From: Aspidiotus rigidus
Lineage: Eukaryota > Arthropoda > Insecta > Hemiptera > Diaspididae
Assembly: GCA_035079385.1 (NCBI GenBank)
Contig: JAVHKY010000018.1
Location: forward strand, 3,472,001 to 3,536,000
Length of the DNA stretch: 64,000 nucleotides
Direction of reading: 5' to 3'
The notes below the pieces were generated by a model. The model was not told the origin of the DNA. It was given only the letters and a program-made list of their open reading frames with translations, and did not search any database. Shown here piece by piece: positions 44,878 through 56,444 of the stretch. Within the stretch, counting starts at the first letter, position 1, and every line of letters begins with the position of its first letter. Both the position numbers and the translations under genes were made by a program.

Positions 44878-46195
44878 GTTCGTGTGAATTTTAGGAAGAA
44901 ATATTTTTCGTTATTTCTACAGTCAAGATAGTTCAATGAATATTGGATAAATTACGGTATTGAATTAGAAGATATAACTCGGTCAATGGACTCGTCGAAA
45001 GAAAATAAATAAATATTTTTTTTGTTATAAAAAAATTAATCAATAAATTTAATATACATCTAGATCCTCATTTTATAATTACAGTAGGTACCACTTCCAC
45101 TAATATGGCTTATGTTTTTTACTTTAGTTCTGACTATAAATTTACGAGATTAGATTCAAGCGTATAGTCTGGGAGGCTAATACCTCGTCTCAGCCCTCCT
45201 TTCCTGTCTTTGATGACTAAGTCCCATAATATATAATTCGAGTTCCCAGAACTAAATTTCTTCAAATCTCTCTCGTGTGCTCAGAATTAAGGAAGTGAGC
45301 CTACACCACAACACCACAGACTCGTTTACCTCCCTTTATTTGAAAAGTCTCGTTTATGTCGGTCGAGTAACAATGTCAAAATTCTTTCAAGTCCCTAATG
45401 TAAGTCGATTCATTTCCACTCTCGTTCCTGCTTCAATGACCACATTTTCCCAAGTCTCTGATGTAAATCAATGTCATTTGGTATCAGGGACGCGAAGCAA
45501 TTCGAAATTATGAGAGGCATTATGTCACCCGTGACGTAGACCTGATCTCTCGCAAATTTCAGAATTAGGTGTGTGTTTGAGGGGTAGAACACAGAAATGA
45601 AATATACCAAAATAAATTTTTCATTGCTTTCATCTGAAATTCATTCAGAACCAGAGTCGACTCTCGACTGATCAAAAGTTGTAGCGGTGAAGAAATTTTT
45701 ATTTCTATATGTACAAGAGAATATTGAAATCTAGATCATGGATTTCTGCTATACACGTACACTTGACTGAATGTTGATTCATGAATCTGGGTTTTCATTA
45801 GTTTACACAAAAAGTAGATTAACCAAATATCAAGTATACACGAAGACCTATGAAGACAGTTATACTACGAAAAGCTCTCGAAAAAATCGCGATTGGGATG
45901 ACTACGTCAGAGTCGCTCACTTTTTGTCTACATTCTGTAACCCTGCTGCCACATATTTCTGGTTTTTCTGTTCTCTTTTGGACATTTTGTACCCGTTCGA
46001 ATCATCACTTGGGAAACGACTCCACGTTTGAATTACCAGGAGAGAAAAAAGGGGATCCTATTTTCATATTTTGATAAAATTTCGATTGATTCGTAGACCT
46101 TAACAAGACGTAATACAGTATAAATCTTCGAACTCAAAGGCTCCATTGATTTGCTCGAACTGATCGATCCAATTCCTATTTTCATCGAATAGACC

Positions 46196-47086
46196 ATGAT
46201 GAAGATCCATCAAGCTTTTGTTTTGACGTTATTAGTCCTGACCAGAAATGTACATGCTGAGAATTTATGGCCATCCAGCAATGGAACGATCGGTTATCAA
46301 CCAGGTGAAGTATTTCTGTCTTCTAATGTTTTCAACTCAAAATACGTACTGATACTCGTATGAGGACGTCGGAAAAATAAATTAATAGGCCTATGCGTTC
46401 AGTTCCTCACATCTTTAGCTATAAAAAATGAAACAAGACTTTGAAATTGAGAAAATTTCGAAGTTATGAAAATGAACACAAATGTAGTTTGTGTAAGCAA
46501 AGGATACTCGTAAATATTTCATAACGATCTTATAGTAAGGGATTTTATAAGCGAATGATAATTAACTTATGATAGATAAATAGCAAAATAAAACAATTTT
46601 CCTTCTCTCGTTATAGTGAGGCGGTGAAGACTCAATCAGGGGGTGTAGGATCTTGTCGAATATTTGTCCCTGTGATCCTAGACTTCGGATTAAAAAAAAT
46701 AAAACTATTATTTATTTATCAACGACTTACAATTTATATTTCGGATTGTTAGTTCGACGGCTTTACATCAAGTGTTTTGATTATAGGCCTACACTTCATA
46801 CTTCTTAATTGCTTTAGTTTTGTATCTTTTCCTCCTGAAAGTATATGTCTTTCAAAATTATATTTATGCCTTTAATAATTGTGAATTTATACTATACCCT
46901 GTGTCAATAGTTCGATTTTTTCTATTGACAGAGTTTCCAAAAGTGGTTACAATAATAGCAATCGCCGTGTTTGGCGGTCACGGCGTATCTGCAAAACCTA
47001 TGAAACCCGGAACGCGAATGCCAGGAGAAATCGAAAACAATCTGGATAATAAGCAGAAGTATCAGGGCTGTAATATCCTTTTTTAG
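46196..47086 (+). CDS. Small secreted peptide, family copy G
   Basis: There are two exons, 46196-46304 and 46932-47086, joined in phase 1 (CCAG/GTGAAG...TTGACAG/AG), giving 87 residues. Exon 1 opens with tandem ATGs and encodes MMKIHQAFVLTLLVLTRNVH then A/ENLWPSSNGTIGYQP, with predicted cleavage after VHA. Exon 2 is class II: EFPKVVTIIAIAVFGGHGVS, AKPMKPGTRMPGE, and a polar tail ending QGCNILF. The best-preserved member and the reference for copy C. The mature peptide has only one cysteine, so a disulfide-knotted fold is unlikely. Its hydrophobic middle could be a membrane-active or second membrane segment. No function is assigned. Confidence 0.78.
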
Positions 47087-48027
47087 GGATTGTTTATTCG
47101 ATGTTCACTCTTTACTGTTGGTTAGGAAGAATCTAATGAGTTGATTTATTTTATGTATTTAAAAATCAGACATTCATTTAATGTTTTATATTAAGGTTTC
47201 TTCATTCTTGTTCTAACCAAATATAAATAGGTGCCGGAGATTTGTAAATACGAAAGTTCAGTAGTTCGAGTTATTATACTGTTGTAGAAAACGAACTGGT
47301 TGGAACGATGCGACGAGGTACTTCAAGGGCCCGTATTCGGCCCGAAATTCACCTTTATGAGAGCAATAAAGAGGTACTGAAAAAAATTTTAACGGCAGCG
47401 GGGGACCTTCTGCTGTTCTCAATTGTGTTTCTCAACCGGTATACCGCGGCACACCACTGTGCCGCAAACCCATCTTGGGCGTACCGCGAGATTTGGACCA
47501 AAAAAAAACAAATTGACATATACTAAAAAAAGAATCATCAATTTTTTCTATTCCCTTGAAAAATTAATCAGAAGCACTATCTGACCGACGTGTTTCAGCT
47601 TTTGAATGATGTAAATTCCAGTTATAATCTCTTAAACTAGAGTCTAGACCTGCAATGAATGTCATTAAATCAAAACCTTTCTACGACGTGGCAAAAAGTA
47701 GAGATCGTATTTCATTTTTCCCCGCGAAATTCGAAATTAAGAGAGCTCAGGGGGTTCCCAGTAAATGTAAGGAATATCCAGACCCTTTTGCATATATTGG
47801 TGGCAGAACTCAAAATTTTCTCGAGTCCCGGAGGAAGGTCAAGCTTTCGTTTCCCAGAATCGCAGAATAGGGAAAGAGAACTGAGGCCTCATATGGCCAT
47901 CTTGTATGGCCACAAATCCTGAAATTAGGGGGAAAAGCTGAGGAAAATATTGCGTTCCTGCAAACTCCCGCACAATTTATCAACTTTGACCCGTGGACCG
48001 TGATCAAATGCCATGAACAGAGTTTGT
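47087..48027. other. Downstream flank of copy G
   Basis: 47100-47832 matches 25940-26645, including TACCGCGGCACACCACTGTG and a GGTATACCGCGG block. No gene was recognised. Confidence 0.4.
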
Positions 48028-48480
48028 AATGAAAATATACTCAAGATAGAGTAAAGAAATGCAAAACCAGCAGAAAAAATGTTGAAAAGTCGAAGCGCTT
48101 TCGGTTAAAAAACCATCTTCAGCGAGAACAAGAAAGCAACTGACCCAAAGAACAAACGAACCGACAACACCAACTCGAGAAAGAAAAGAAAGAGAAAAAC
48201 AAATCATCGAGTTCTGATTCATAAACAAGTTCGATCAGACCTTCGTCCGGTATATTATACGTTCCAGGGCAATGCGATTGAAATACGAATTCTCCTTATG
48301 GAGAAGCACTACAGAACTTTCCCGGAAGTTATGACCATTGGTACCTAATTAAGTGGTCAGCGAATGCCGAGTCTCCCTCAGTGCCCTTCTCCCAGACTTT
48401 CTTATGTTCAGCCACTCTGATCTTCAGCTGCCGACCAGTCTCTCCAATATAAACGCCCTTACAATCTCTACATTCTAACG
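48028..48480 (-). mobile_element. Penelope-like element family 3, 3' fragment
   Basis: Minus-strand reading gives ECRDCKGVYIGETGRQLKIR then VAEHKKVWEKGTEGDSAFAD, a GIY-YIG endonuclease, and further on LHKENSYFNRIALE. It is related to families 1 and 2 but distinct. Its tail keeps the GGTTTTTTAACCGAAAGCGC-like motif near 48110 shared by all three families. It is truncated at 48480 by a fold-back-arm repeat. Confidence 0.8.
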
Positions 48481-48930
48481 GCCTTACAGTAAGTCTAGGC
48501 CTTCTTTATACTAGCTTTATACTACATCTAGACTTCTTGAAGTCTCAATACCAAATCCAATTTGACTCATAAAACAGGTTCCCGGCGTTCCTCGTTCAAC
48601 TTCGTTAAGGAAGCCGTCGTTTTTTGGCTTATTAAGCAGTTTGATAGCCAATCACATTCAAGAAAAAATATGAGACACAAAGAACCTGTTCTATGGGTCG
48701 AATTTGTTTTAGTGATGAGGTTTATAGGCATTGGGGAAACCTTCATAAAAAAACGCACTATTAATTGTGTGGAAGTGAAGTGAGAAAACACCTATTTTCC
48801 AAAACCTCCTTCTATCTTATAATATGACAAGAATAATTCAACATTTTTCAAGTCCCTTCCCGCGTCACCTGTTGAAATTTTGACCTCCGACATGATGATA
48901 GGGGACTTTCCTTCTATCATATAAAGAACA
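48480..48930. repeat. Arm copy of the 17.4-kb fold-back plus modular units
   Basis: 48480-48630 matches 18000-18141 (ACTAGCTTTATACTA, TCTCAATACCAAATCC, ATAAAACAGGTTCCC, GGAAGCCGTCGTTTTTTG). The part at 48660-48930 holds a second, degenerate, inverted stretch and ~47-bp-like units. Confidence 0.6.
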
Positions 48931-50040
48931 AGAGAAAGACAGAAATCAATAAGTCAATCAATCAATCTCTAAAATAAATAAATAATTAATTAATCCTATA
49001 TAATAAAGCACACTAATTTGTAAACATTGCGTATACGTCTGTCGGTCGGTGTAATCAGTAAACTGTAACGTAGGAACATCAAGGGTGCTATCAGTCGGCC
49101 ATCGCCGTAGTTGATACTTATTTCTTATTGGTCTAGAAAATTTTTATCATCATCATTATCATCAGCTGTCTAGCGCCTCATTATCATCACTCGGTTGTTT
49201 TAGGTTGGACGTTTGAAATACACTATACATGTTCCAATTAAAAATTAATCACTGCGGAGATTTATTTTGCCCAAAATAACGAAACAAAATTAAAAATTGT
49301 CCGATAATATCGAAAGACGTAAATATTTTATTGATTCGTGATCGCATCTAGCTTCGGCTTTTGGAACAAAATAAACGCCCTGCATTTGTGTTTTCTTTTG
49401 CGAATGAAGTCAGTCGATCGGATGAAAGTGCGCAAGTGAATCATTATTCATTAACAGGAAAAAGAGGATTATTAAGTAGGTTGATAATGTTCTTGATCGA
49501 TTGCATCAATAGAATCGTGATTCGAATTATGATTACAAACGTGATTTTCGATCGCTTTCTGTGAATTATGAAATTTTGAACTATTTTGTAGGTTCTTAAG
49601 TTTTGATCCTGAGGAACTCGCATGCTCTAAATCAAATAAAGAGAAACAATGAGATTTAACCTATTTACAAATCTCGGAACGAAATTTTAAAAAATATTAT
49701 CCCAATAGTAGGAGTAGTTGGATGTGTTTTTGATCAATTGCCTAAATACAATACGTAGGATCGTGGTTCAAATTAGGAATACAGAACGTGATCTTTGATT
49801 GTTTGAAATGATATATCTACGCTAATTAATTTACTTATCAATCAAATTATCCAGTTCCAGTAGAATTTTAATATTAGAGAAAGGGGTTAGATATGGCTGT
49901 CGTGATATTTAGTGAAGTTTCAAAGAAATTCTGAAAAATATAATGGCAGTGAGCTGTTTGTTGATTGGATGAGTTTGGAATTGCGTATGTGTTAGTGTCT
50001 ACTGGTGGGAACAGTGAACTGGGTGGCAAGTGGTGTCGAA
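48931..50040. other. AT-rich spacer
   Basis: TCCTATATAATAAAGCACAC with a GTCTGTCGGTCGG block at 48995-49060 resembles repeat termini seen in arthropod genomes, but no partner end is seen. No gene was recognised in this stretch. Confidence 0.3.
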
Positions 50041-50054
50041 ATCAGCGACTGATT

Positions 50055-50114
50055 CACGTGCCCACGTGATCTCAGTCACCATATCGACTTTGGTAACGTG
50101 ACACGTTACACGTG
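50055..50114. promoter_or_regulatory. Cluster of CACGTG E-boxes and a 17-bp palindrome
   Basis: CACGTG occurs at 50055, 50063 and 50109 within 60 bp. GTAACGTGACACGTTAC (50093-50109) is a perfect palindrome around one central base and overlaps the third box. CACGTG is the core site of bHLH factors such as Myc/Max, USF and CLOCK/CYC. The cluster lies about 400 bp upstream of the candidate first exon at 50491. Confidence 0.5.
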
Positions 50115-50490
50115 ACACATGATACCAAAGACAGTGAAACAGCAGGTATGCGCTCGTTGCCAGCTGATTGTCAGCTGACTGGTTGCGAAGTCGTCCTCCC
50201 TTGGGGCCTCTAGAACTGGTTTACAATGGATGATGAAATAGGCCACGCTGCTGTTACAAAGCAACTGCGTAATTATTTCTCCCCTCGTTGTATGTAGTAC
50301 AAATCCGGACTTCGGAATTATCCGGACTTCGGAATTCGAGTATTTCTGTGTATTGAATGCGGATGAATCGCTTGGTATTTGTGCGGCTAGCTATTTGAGA
50401 AAGTGATCGATATTATTGTAATTGCGGATTTTTATATTGCGAACTTTTGCGGTAGAAGTGTAGTTTAAGTTCATTAGGAGTTCATCAAAG

Positions 50491-51131
50491 ATGGCTGGAG
50501 AAGACGAAGACAGCCTCAATAATGTAAGTGATCTCTTCCTTTATTACTCATGCTTGATCGCGATCATGTTATGTACTACGTGTTCAAAGCTCTCGGAAAC
50601 TTAGCTGGTAGTTCAGGTAGTTCAGGCGATTTAGGTAAAGTTAGGATGCAATTCTTTTAGATAGGAAGCTTTGTTAGGTAGGAATTACAGAGCGGCGAAT
50701 CCAACGGTTTCCGGAGAAGGAGCGGTGCTTCTCTGAAGAATTAATGATACCGATGCGGCGGTACTAATCCTCTTTTTTACAGGAACGTCACTTACATCTC
50801 AATCGAGACTAACGGGCATTTGTATGTATTCTTATGTCCGTTAGGTGTTCCTGCTAAAGACTCCAAGAAGAAGAAGTCAGAGTAACTTCGGCGGTACGAT
50901 CGTGCTCTGTATTTTATTCCGATCTCCTTTGATCTCTCCTCAATCTTTTCTTATTATTGGGGTTTTCATTTTGTACTTTCAAAATCTTTTATAATGGGTG
51001 TTCATTTTTTACAAATACAATTTAATCCTTCTATTAGTCTGATATCTTTATTGCTTCTTTGGGGGTCGCGGGAGGATTCTCTTTCTATTTAGTTAGCTAC
51101 AGCCTCGATCGCGCTCTACAGCGGTACCAAG
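50491..51131 (+). CDS. Candidate 5' exons of an unidentified membrane-protein gene
   Basis: Exon 1, 50491-50523, reads MAGEDEDSLNN and ends at a consensus donor (AAT/GTAAGT). A compatible exon, 51038-51131, lies between CTATTAG and CAAG/GTAAGT and reads SDIFIASLGVAGGFSFYLVS then YSLDRALQRYQ, ending in phase 1. The joined start would be an acidic N-terminus followed by one membrane segment. I do not recognise the protein. An alternative second exon at 50784 (ACAG/GAACG) would stop after nine codons. Continuation beyond 51131 was not found with confidence. Confidence 0.35.
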
Positions 51132-51349
51132 GTAAGTCTTCCACTGCATTTACTCTAAATCTGCGCTACTAGCGCTACGATGATGAAATGTTCGAGGGAA
51201 GTCACAGCGTGAGCGGCACGCTGGTTCTGATGGCATGTTTTCATGCTCATTATTTTCCCCTCGAAAAGCACGTTTTTCGTCAAGTGGGAACATGAAAATC
51301 CGCTCTGTCGTGTAGGTAGTAGGCTTCTTATAGCCAGGGCAAGTGATAA

Positions 51350-51540
51350 TCCATCAGCGGCATGCCTTACTGCGAGCGCCAAGCGCGAACCTGTCTGGCG
51401 CCGCAGGCCTAGCCGCCAGGCGCGCCGCATTTAGAATAACGAGCGCGAGTGCAGCGCACGGAGCGATACATAGAGCGAGTGCAAAGCGCGAGGCTGCCGG
51501 GCGCCGTAGGCCTAGCGCGCCGCAAGCGGCTAGTTAATAA
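51350..51540. repeat. GC-rich direct repeat
   Basis: Two related copies, at about 51372-51420 and 51473-51530, share GAGCGC-AAGCGCGA, a GGCGCCG block and AGGCCTAGC. The composition contrasts sharply with the AT-rich surroundings. It is probably a dispersed repeat fragment. Confidence 0.5.
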
Positions 51541-52660
51541 ATTAATTAATAAATAAACAAAAAATGAAAAAAATGAAGAAAAGCAAAATTTTTCAAAGTC
51601 CATTTTGGCCGGACGTTGGACGTCGGACGGCAAATTTTTCAAAAAAAAAAAAATAGAACAGGTTCCCTATTAAAAGACAATCAAAATTTTGGCTAGCTTT
51701 CAACCTGATGAGGGATGACTGTAGCTTAAACCAATGGCGATTGGCTTGTCAACCCTGGCAATATCAAAAGGTGTTTTTGGTAATGCACATTATAGTATGC
51801 TAGTTTTACAGTGTTGCCGCACACTTTATTTCTGATATTATTTTTCTAATAGATACTCATAATCCAGGGTGGTAAGCCGGATAAGTTTTTAGCTGGAAGC
51901 ACAATAAACTTGGACTCAAATTTTTTTTTTAATTTCTTTCTTCTTCATTTAGCTGACTCAGAGTTTTGAGCTTGAAGTTTTTGACTTCATAATTGGTTGG
52001 TTTAAATTGGCTCGAAACTCAAGTAAAACTACAAAACGTTGTACTGGAGCGCTAATGTTGAGCTCTTGAGACCAACTCAGATGATAATGACACCCAAAAT
52101 GGAAGAGTTTGTTGTATTTGTTGTTTCATGCGGCAATACAGTATCCAAACGTGAATGACGTAACTAATAACTGGTGCGCGTGCTGCGTATTTTCAAGAAT
52201 TAAAGCTACAAAATAGTCTTAGCTTCAGCTCAAAAGGCCTAAACATGAAGTGTAAAATACGTTCAGCTCATGTTTCGCTTTTTTTGGCAGATAAAAAAAT
52301 TGTTTTCACTGCCCCCGGCCGAGGAACCGGACCAAGCATTCGGAGTAGATGGTCACGTAATATCCGGGACATTGTCTAGCAACAGCAATCTGCAATTGAA
52401 CATTACTGCTTCTAAAGCGGAATTCAAGACGTCTTTGGTAACTTATTGCAGCGTATAGGAGCTAAGAAACCAAATCTTCTACATCACCATACTCCTTGGT
52501 TCACGTCACTCGCTACTCAAGATCCCTTTCGCCTAAGCTCATTTACAGCTTAAGTTTACCTCCTTGCTTATAACTGTTTTTCAATGACTCAAAAAATTGG
52601 AGATGAAATGAGCAAAAAAAAACCTACATATAAATGAGCCTCGAACCTTTTACCTAATTT
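51541..52660. other. Spacer with one modular-repeat copy
   Basis: At 51595-51680 GGCCGGACGTTGGACGTCGG, ACGGCAAATTTTTC and AGAACAGGTTCCCTATTAAA mark a minus-orientation copy of the modular repeat. An open frame at 52270-52458 lacks recognisable features. Confidence 0.4.
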
Positions 52661-55600
52661 TTAATACTCACCCACTTTTTCACCATAGATGACCGGACAA
52701 GCAGCATGATTTACTAATTCTTCTTTACTGCTATCTATTTTTAGATTCATCCAAAACAAAACTGAACCCTTCACAGGTCGAATATTAAGTTTGAGCAGCG
52801 AAAAAACTGTATGTCCACCCAGTGTGACGTCGTTCAACTAAAATTTCGATTAAGAATTCAAAGTTAGAGGCTTTGATTTATAAGTCTAGGTACAAATTTC
52901 TGAAGAATTAGAAGAATAAAAATGGTCTGATTAATACCATTAATATTCAGCCACATAACTCTTTTGATAACTGCTACAGAGCTACTCACGTACAACAACA
53001 GGGCAGCCATTCTGTTCCCTCTAAGTTCTCTGCTCTTATCCTAAATAAAAATATTGTCTCAGTGATAACTCAAATCTTTAAATTTGTAAACCTCGGCGAA
53101 TTTCAAACTCACTCCTTCTCTCAGGAAGTCATTATGCGCTGCGTAAAAACCTCCAGGTGCGTAATGTATCACTTGAAAACCCTCGTTTATTCTCAGAGAT
53201 AGTGAACCCATATCTTCCAATCTCTTCCTGACATTATCATATTTGGATTCCAGACTGTCCAAAACGGCAGCCATAGTAGAACGATAATTTACGTCGACAG
53301 CTGGTCCTTTTCTCGTCATTAGTCTAGCAGGACGTAACTGTGACGAAGAAACTAAGGACAGTACTTTACATAAACTAAATCAGAAAGAAACGTTCTACCT
53401 TTTCATATGCTTCAGTTTTCAACAATTCGATCTCGGAGTCGTACAACGCCTCTCTGAATATCGAAACCTTGGGTGTGAGCGATAGCATCTCCTCCTTAAG
53501 TGGAGCTATGGTAAGGAATGGGGATTCACTATAGACGTACCGACACTTAAGATTTCGATACGCCATTTCATGGTCGTAGTCGCCGGCACAAGCTTTGATA
53601 CTCGCCCATTGGTTGTACTCATTTGGAAACCGCCACTGCAGTGAATATATTGCGATCATATCGATCTCGCCAATTCGTGATAATGTTAACTATTCCATCT
53701 TACTTTCCCGTGTTTTTGATTCAGTCTTACGTTCAGAAGGGAGAGTATACGCCAATTGTCTGTACGATCCTCTACACATTTGTTTGTCATCTTCTGTGCT
53801 AACGCTATATCTCCTGGAAAATTAGCAGAGAGACCTCTAACAGATTTCAAAAGCATATTTAAGGTAAATTTCTTGACCAGACTTACCGAACAGAAGTGCA
53901 GATCTAATTATTATTTCAAAGGCCTCCATTTGTGTCAGCTCGTTAAACTTATCTTTACATTCCAGCAACCATTCAACAGCAGTTGAGAAATCATTTTTCT
54001 GAGCTGATATCTTAGCATTGTGAAAACAATCTACGGCTACAAAATCAAACGAGTAAGGTTTTTTGGATAGTCTTTAAAATTGAAATGCGACTTTAATAAA
54101 GTCATTAAGATCCCCGTGAGGTCTTTAGAAGGCGATCGGTGTTTATAATCGACTCCAGCGTGCAAAATATGATACACGTAAAACAAATTCTCTTATTACT
54201 GATGCTTATGAGAGAGAAGAAAGGGAATTCGAACTCCCCACTTACAATGAAAAAAAAATAGAAGAGACAAAGAAAAATTACAAGACGTTGCAGCAGCGAG
54301 AACCCGCAATACCTCTCATTAAAAGATGTCCCTAAGTATAGATCTTTATCCCAGTGACGTCATAGCTCGTTACACTTGGCAGAAACCCAGTCAATTAGGC
54401 CAAACGGATTGTCAACTTCCATAAAAAAGACACACGGAGCAAAGATGATGATGCCACTGGTTGATAATACGAAATATCTTAGCAATCAAAAGTTATTTTC
54501 AAATGCTATAAGGACCCTTCACCTTCAATTTCTAAGAAATTTCTATTTCTCAATCTGTAACGTAATGATCTCAGCTCCCTGTGTTATTCTTACGGGAGTC
54601 AAGAGTGTGTTTGGCCAAATCAACAAGGTCTCTGCTAACGTAACTTGCTGACTAACGTCACGGGATGAAGGTCTATTATTCCGTCCTTCTTCTAATCTTG
54701 AATTAAAATTTTCGTAAAAATCCTTTCTGTATAGCTCTTAACTCAGAACTCTTCTAGGTCACAAATGAAATCAAGGTCATCTGAATACGGAAGACGTATT
54801 TGACATGTTTCATTTCTTTTTCGTCTCCTTCCTCCTTCCTCCACGATATAATTTGTTCTTCCTCGCATTTCCGTCCTCACGCCTTCAATACAATTAATAA
54901 GAAAGACACAATACTTACGTGCGGTGATCAACAACCCCCCCCAATTAATAGGATTGTGGCAAAACTGATAGATAACAATACTTTGGGATTTAGACGGCCT
55001 AAACGACCTTGACGTCGCATCGCACCTTTGATTTTAAATATTAAGATGTTGTATCCATGCAGCATTGATTAAAAGCGAGAACTTGTCTATACATTTTTAT
55101 TACATTCACACATAAAACATAAAAGGGCGCAATTTATCCGGTACCGGTTTCTATATCAAAACAAGAACTGACTACATGCGATGACAGATAAAAAGAGTAA
55201 AACATTAGAATAAGCAAAATATTAAAACAGTGTTACCAAATTTTAAACTATACTCTACTACATAAGAACTACCTCGGAGTTCGACCCAAACACAGATCAG
55301 AAGAGAGGGGAGGCCAGGATGTAGCCTTAGCCCTCCTCCTGACGATCATAATAATTTTGACCTGACCCACTAGCGTAAAGCACCCGTCTGCGTCTCCGAA
55401 AACTTATGCACAGTAGGAGGAAAGGAGACTGAAACGTCCCTATTAACGAACCAGCTGATCTTGACCTAAAAGATCAAACCCCTAATCCCAAATAACGTGT
55501 CTGCAGCATTCTTGTGATAAATAATCATTATTACTCGAAGCTTTGAAAAGTTTCTCTTATTTCTGGCTTTGAACTACATTGAAAACTTCATAAGTATCTC

Positions 55601-56444
55601 TGCCTTGAAACTAGCCCCTCTATCGATGAACACAAAAGGTGTTCAAAACTGATGTTTTCCAATTGAAAAATTTTCACCTTTGTAATTTTGTATACGGTCT
55701 ATTATCTCATATAGATGGCGTGCACCGAAGCACATAACCTCTTATTTATTCTATTCAGTATAATTGGTTTTTATATCATACGAAATTATCAGTGTCCACA
55801 GTCCCATCAAGCATGGAAGTGGGGGATATCTAGTGCTCTGGTAACCTAATTACTATAGCAGACATAATTCAGTGTAACAAAGGTACATAAGTAGCTAATG
55901 AGCATAATTTTGTTATCATATTTCTCCTCAATTACTCTCAATATGACCGGGGGTGGTGCAATCCATCTTGACGAACGTTTCCGGTCGAACTCCTTTTCTA
56001 CGCGATCAAAATACAGAACATTCAATCCATAATTCTGAAAGAAACTCACGCGTTAGAGTAGGGCCAACAGTGAGATTCGCCCTCAAACGACCCTCAATTA
56101 TATCCGAGATGGTCAGATTAAATTCTCGTTGAAGATGGACCAAACTACGTAACTCATCATACAGGTGATCTTCTCCTAATGCGAGGTAACTTTCTTGTTG
56201 TAGGTTTTCTGTTATCACTTCCGAAAATTTCAAGCTGTCATTAGATGCTGAGAAGTACCGTTGAACAGGAATGATATAATGCGCATGAGGTTTACCATTG
56301 TAATTAGTCTTTACCATAATCTTTTTCAGATTCTCGAAGTCAAGGGTCAAATGTTTGATAGTCTTGTAGATAGCCAAGGGATTTGCAGCTAACTCTTCTT
56401 CGCTCTTGTACTGCTTTGAATGTTGAATTAGTGTTTCCTTGTGC
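52661..56444 (-). CDS. P4HA: Prolyl 4-hydroxylase alpha subunit (5' exon missing)
   Basis: An ER-lumen Fe(II)/2-oxoglutarate dioxygenase that hydroxylates prolines in collagen-like chains, normally in an alpha2-beta2 complex with PDI. Minus-strand exons: 56444-56050, 54036-53887, 53813-53731, 53635-53399, 53337-53113, 53040-52990, 52837 to about 52661. All inferred junctions keep phase with GT-AG sites. The first exon gives the P4H N-terminal region (AIYKTIKHLTLDFENLKKIM). The next two give the peptide-binding TPR region (LTPVDCFHNAKISAQKNDFS, then GDIALAQKMTNK). Then come EALYDSEIELLKTEAYEK and the catalytic domain: the first iron ligands in YAAHNDFL (H-x-D), LGGHTVFSLLKLNIRPVKGS, and NHAACPVIYGEK with the distal His and the 2-oxoglutarate-binding Lys ten residues on. 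The signal-peptide exon lies outside or is unrecognised. The C-terminus looks broken (see finding). Confidence 0.9.
54037..56049. other. Large intron of the prolyl 4-hydroxylase gene
   Basis: About 2 kb between the N-terminal and TPR exons. No other gene or clear repeat is recognised inside. Confidence 0.6.

Larger units (their letters stand above)
44580..47832 (+). repeat. Segmental duplication, copy 2 (partner 22597-26645)
   Basis: Same order as the partner: class-I exon, upstream flank, exon 1, class-II exon, downstream flank including the ATGCGACGAGGTACTTC block. It lacks the 23.2-kb fold-back. Similarity ends near 47832, where the partner runs into the 26-bp satellite. Confidence 0.8.

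Noticed and set aside
51243..51642. Arginine- and alanine-rich open frames on both strands
   Set aside because: They come from the local GC-rich repeat, not from a coding exon.
52270..52458. Open frame considered as the last exon of the 50.5-kb gene or of the prolyl 4-hydroxylase
   Set aside because: On the plus strand the phase-1 join gives an early stop. On the minus strand no family-like C-terminus (FRRPC type) is found.
52485..52500. Minus-strand acceptor TTTCTTAG near 52480 as start of a final prolyl 4-hydroxylase exon
   Set aside because: It would add only APIRCNKLPKTS, which does not resemble the family end. Left open in the finding on the C-terminus.
55846..56049. Minus-strand frame directly after the N-terminal prolyl 4-hydroxylase exon
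   Set aside because: It lies beyond the GTGAGT donor at 56049. The phase-1 continuation to the exon at 54036 gives the expected family sequence instead.
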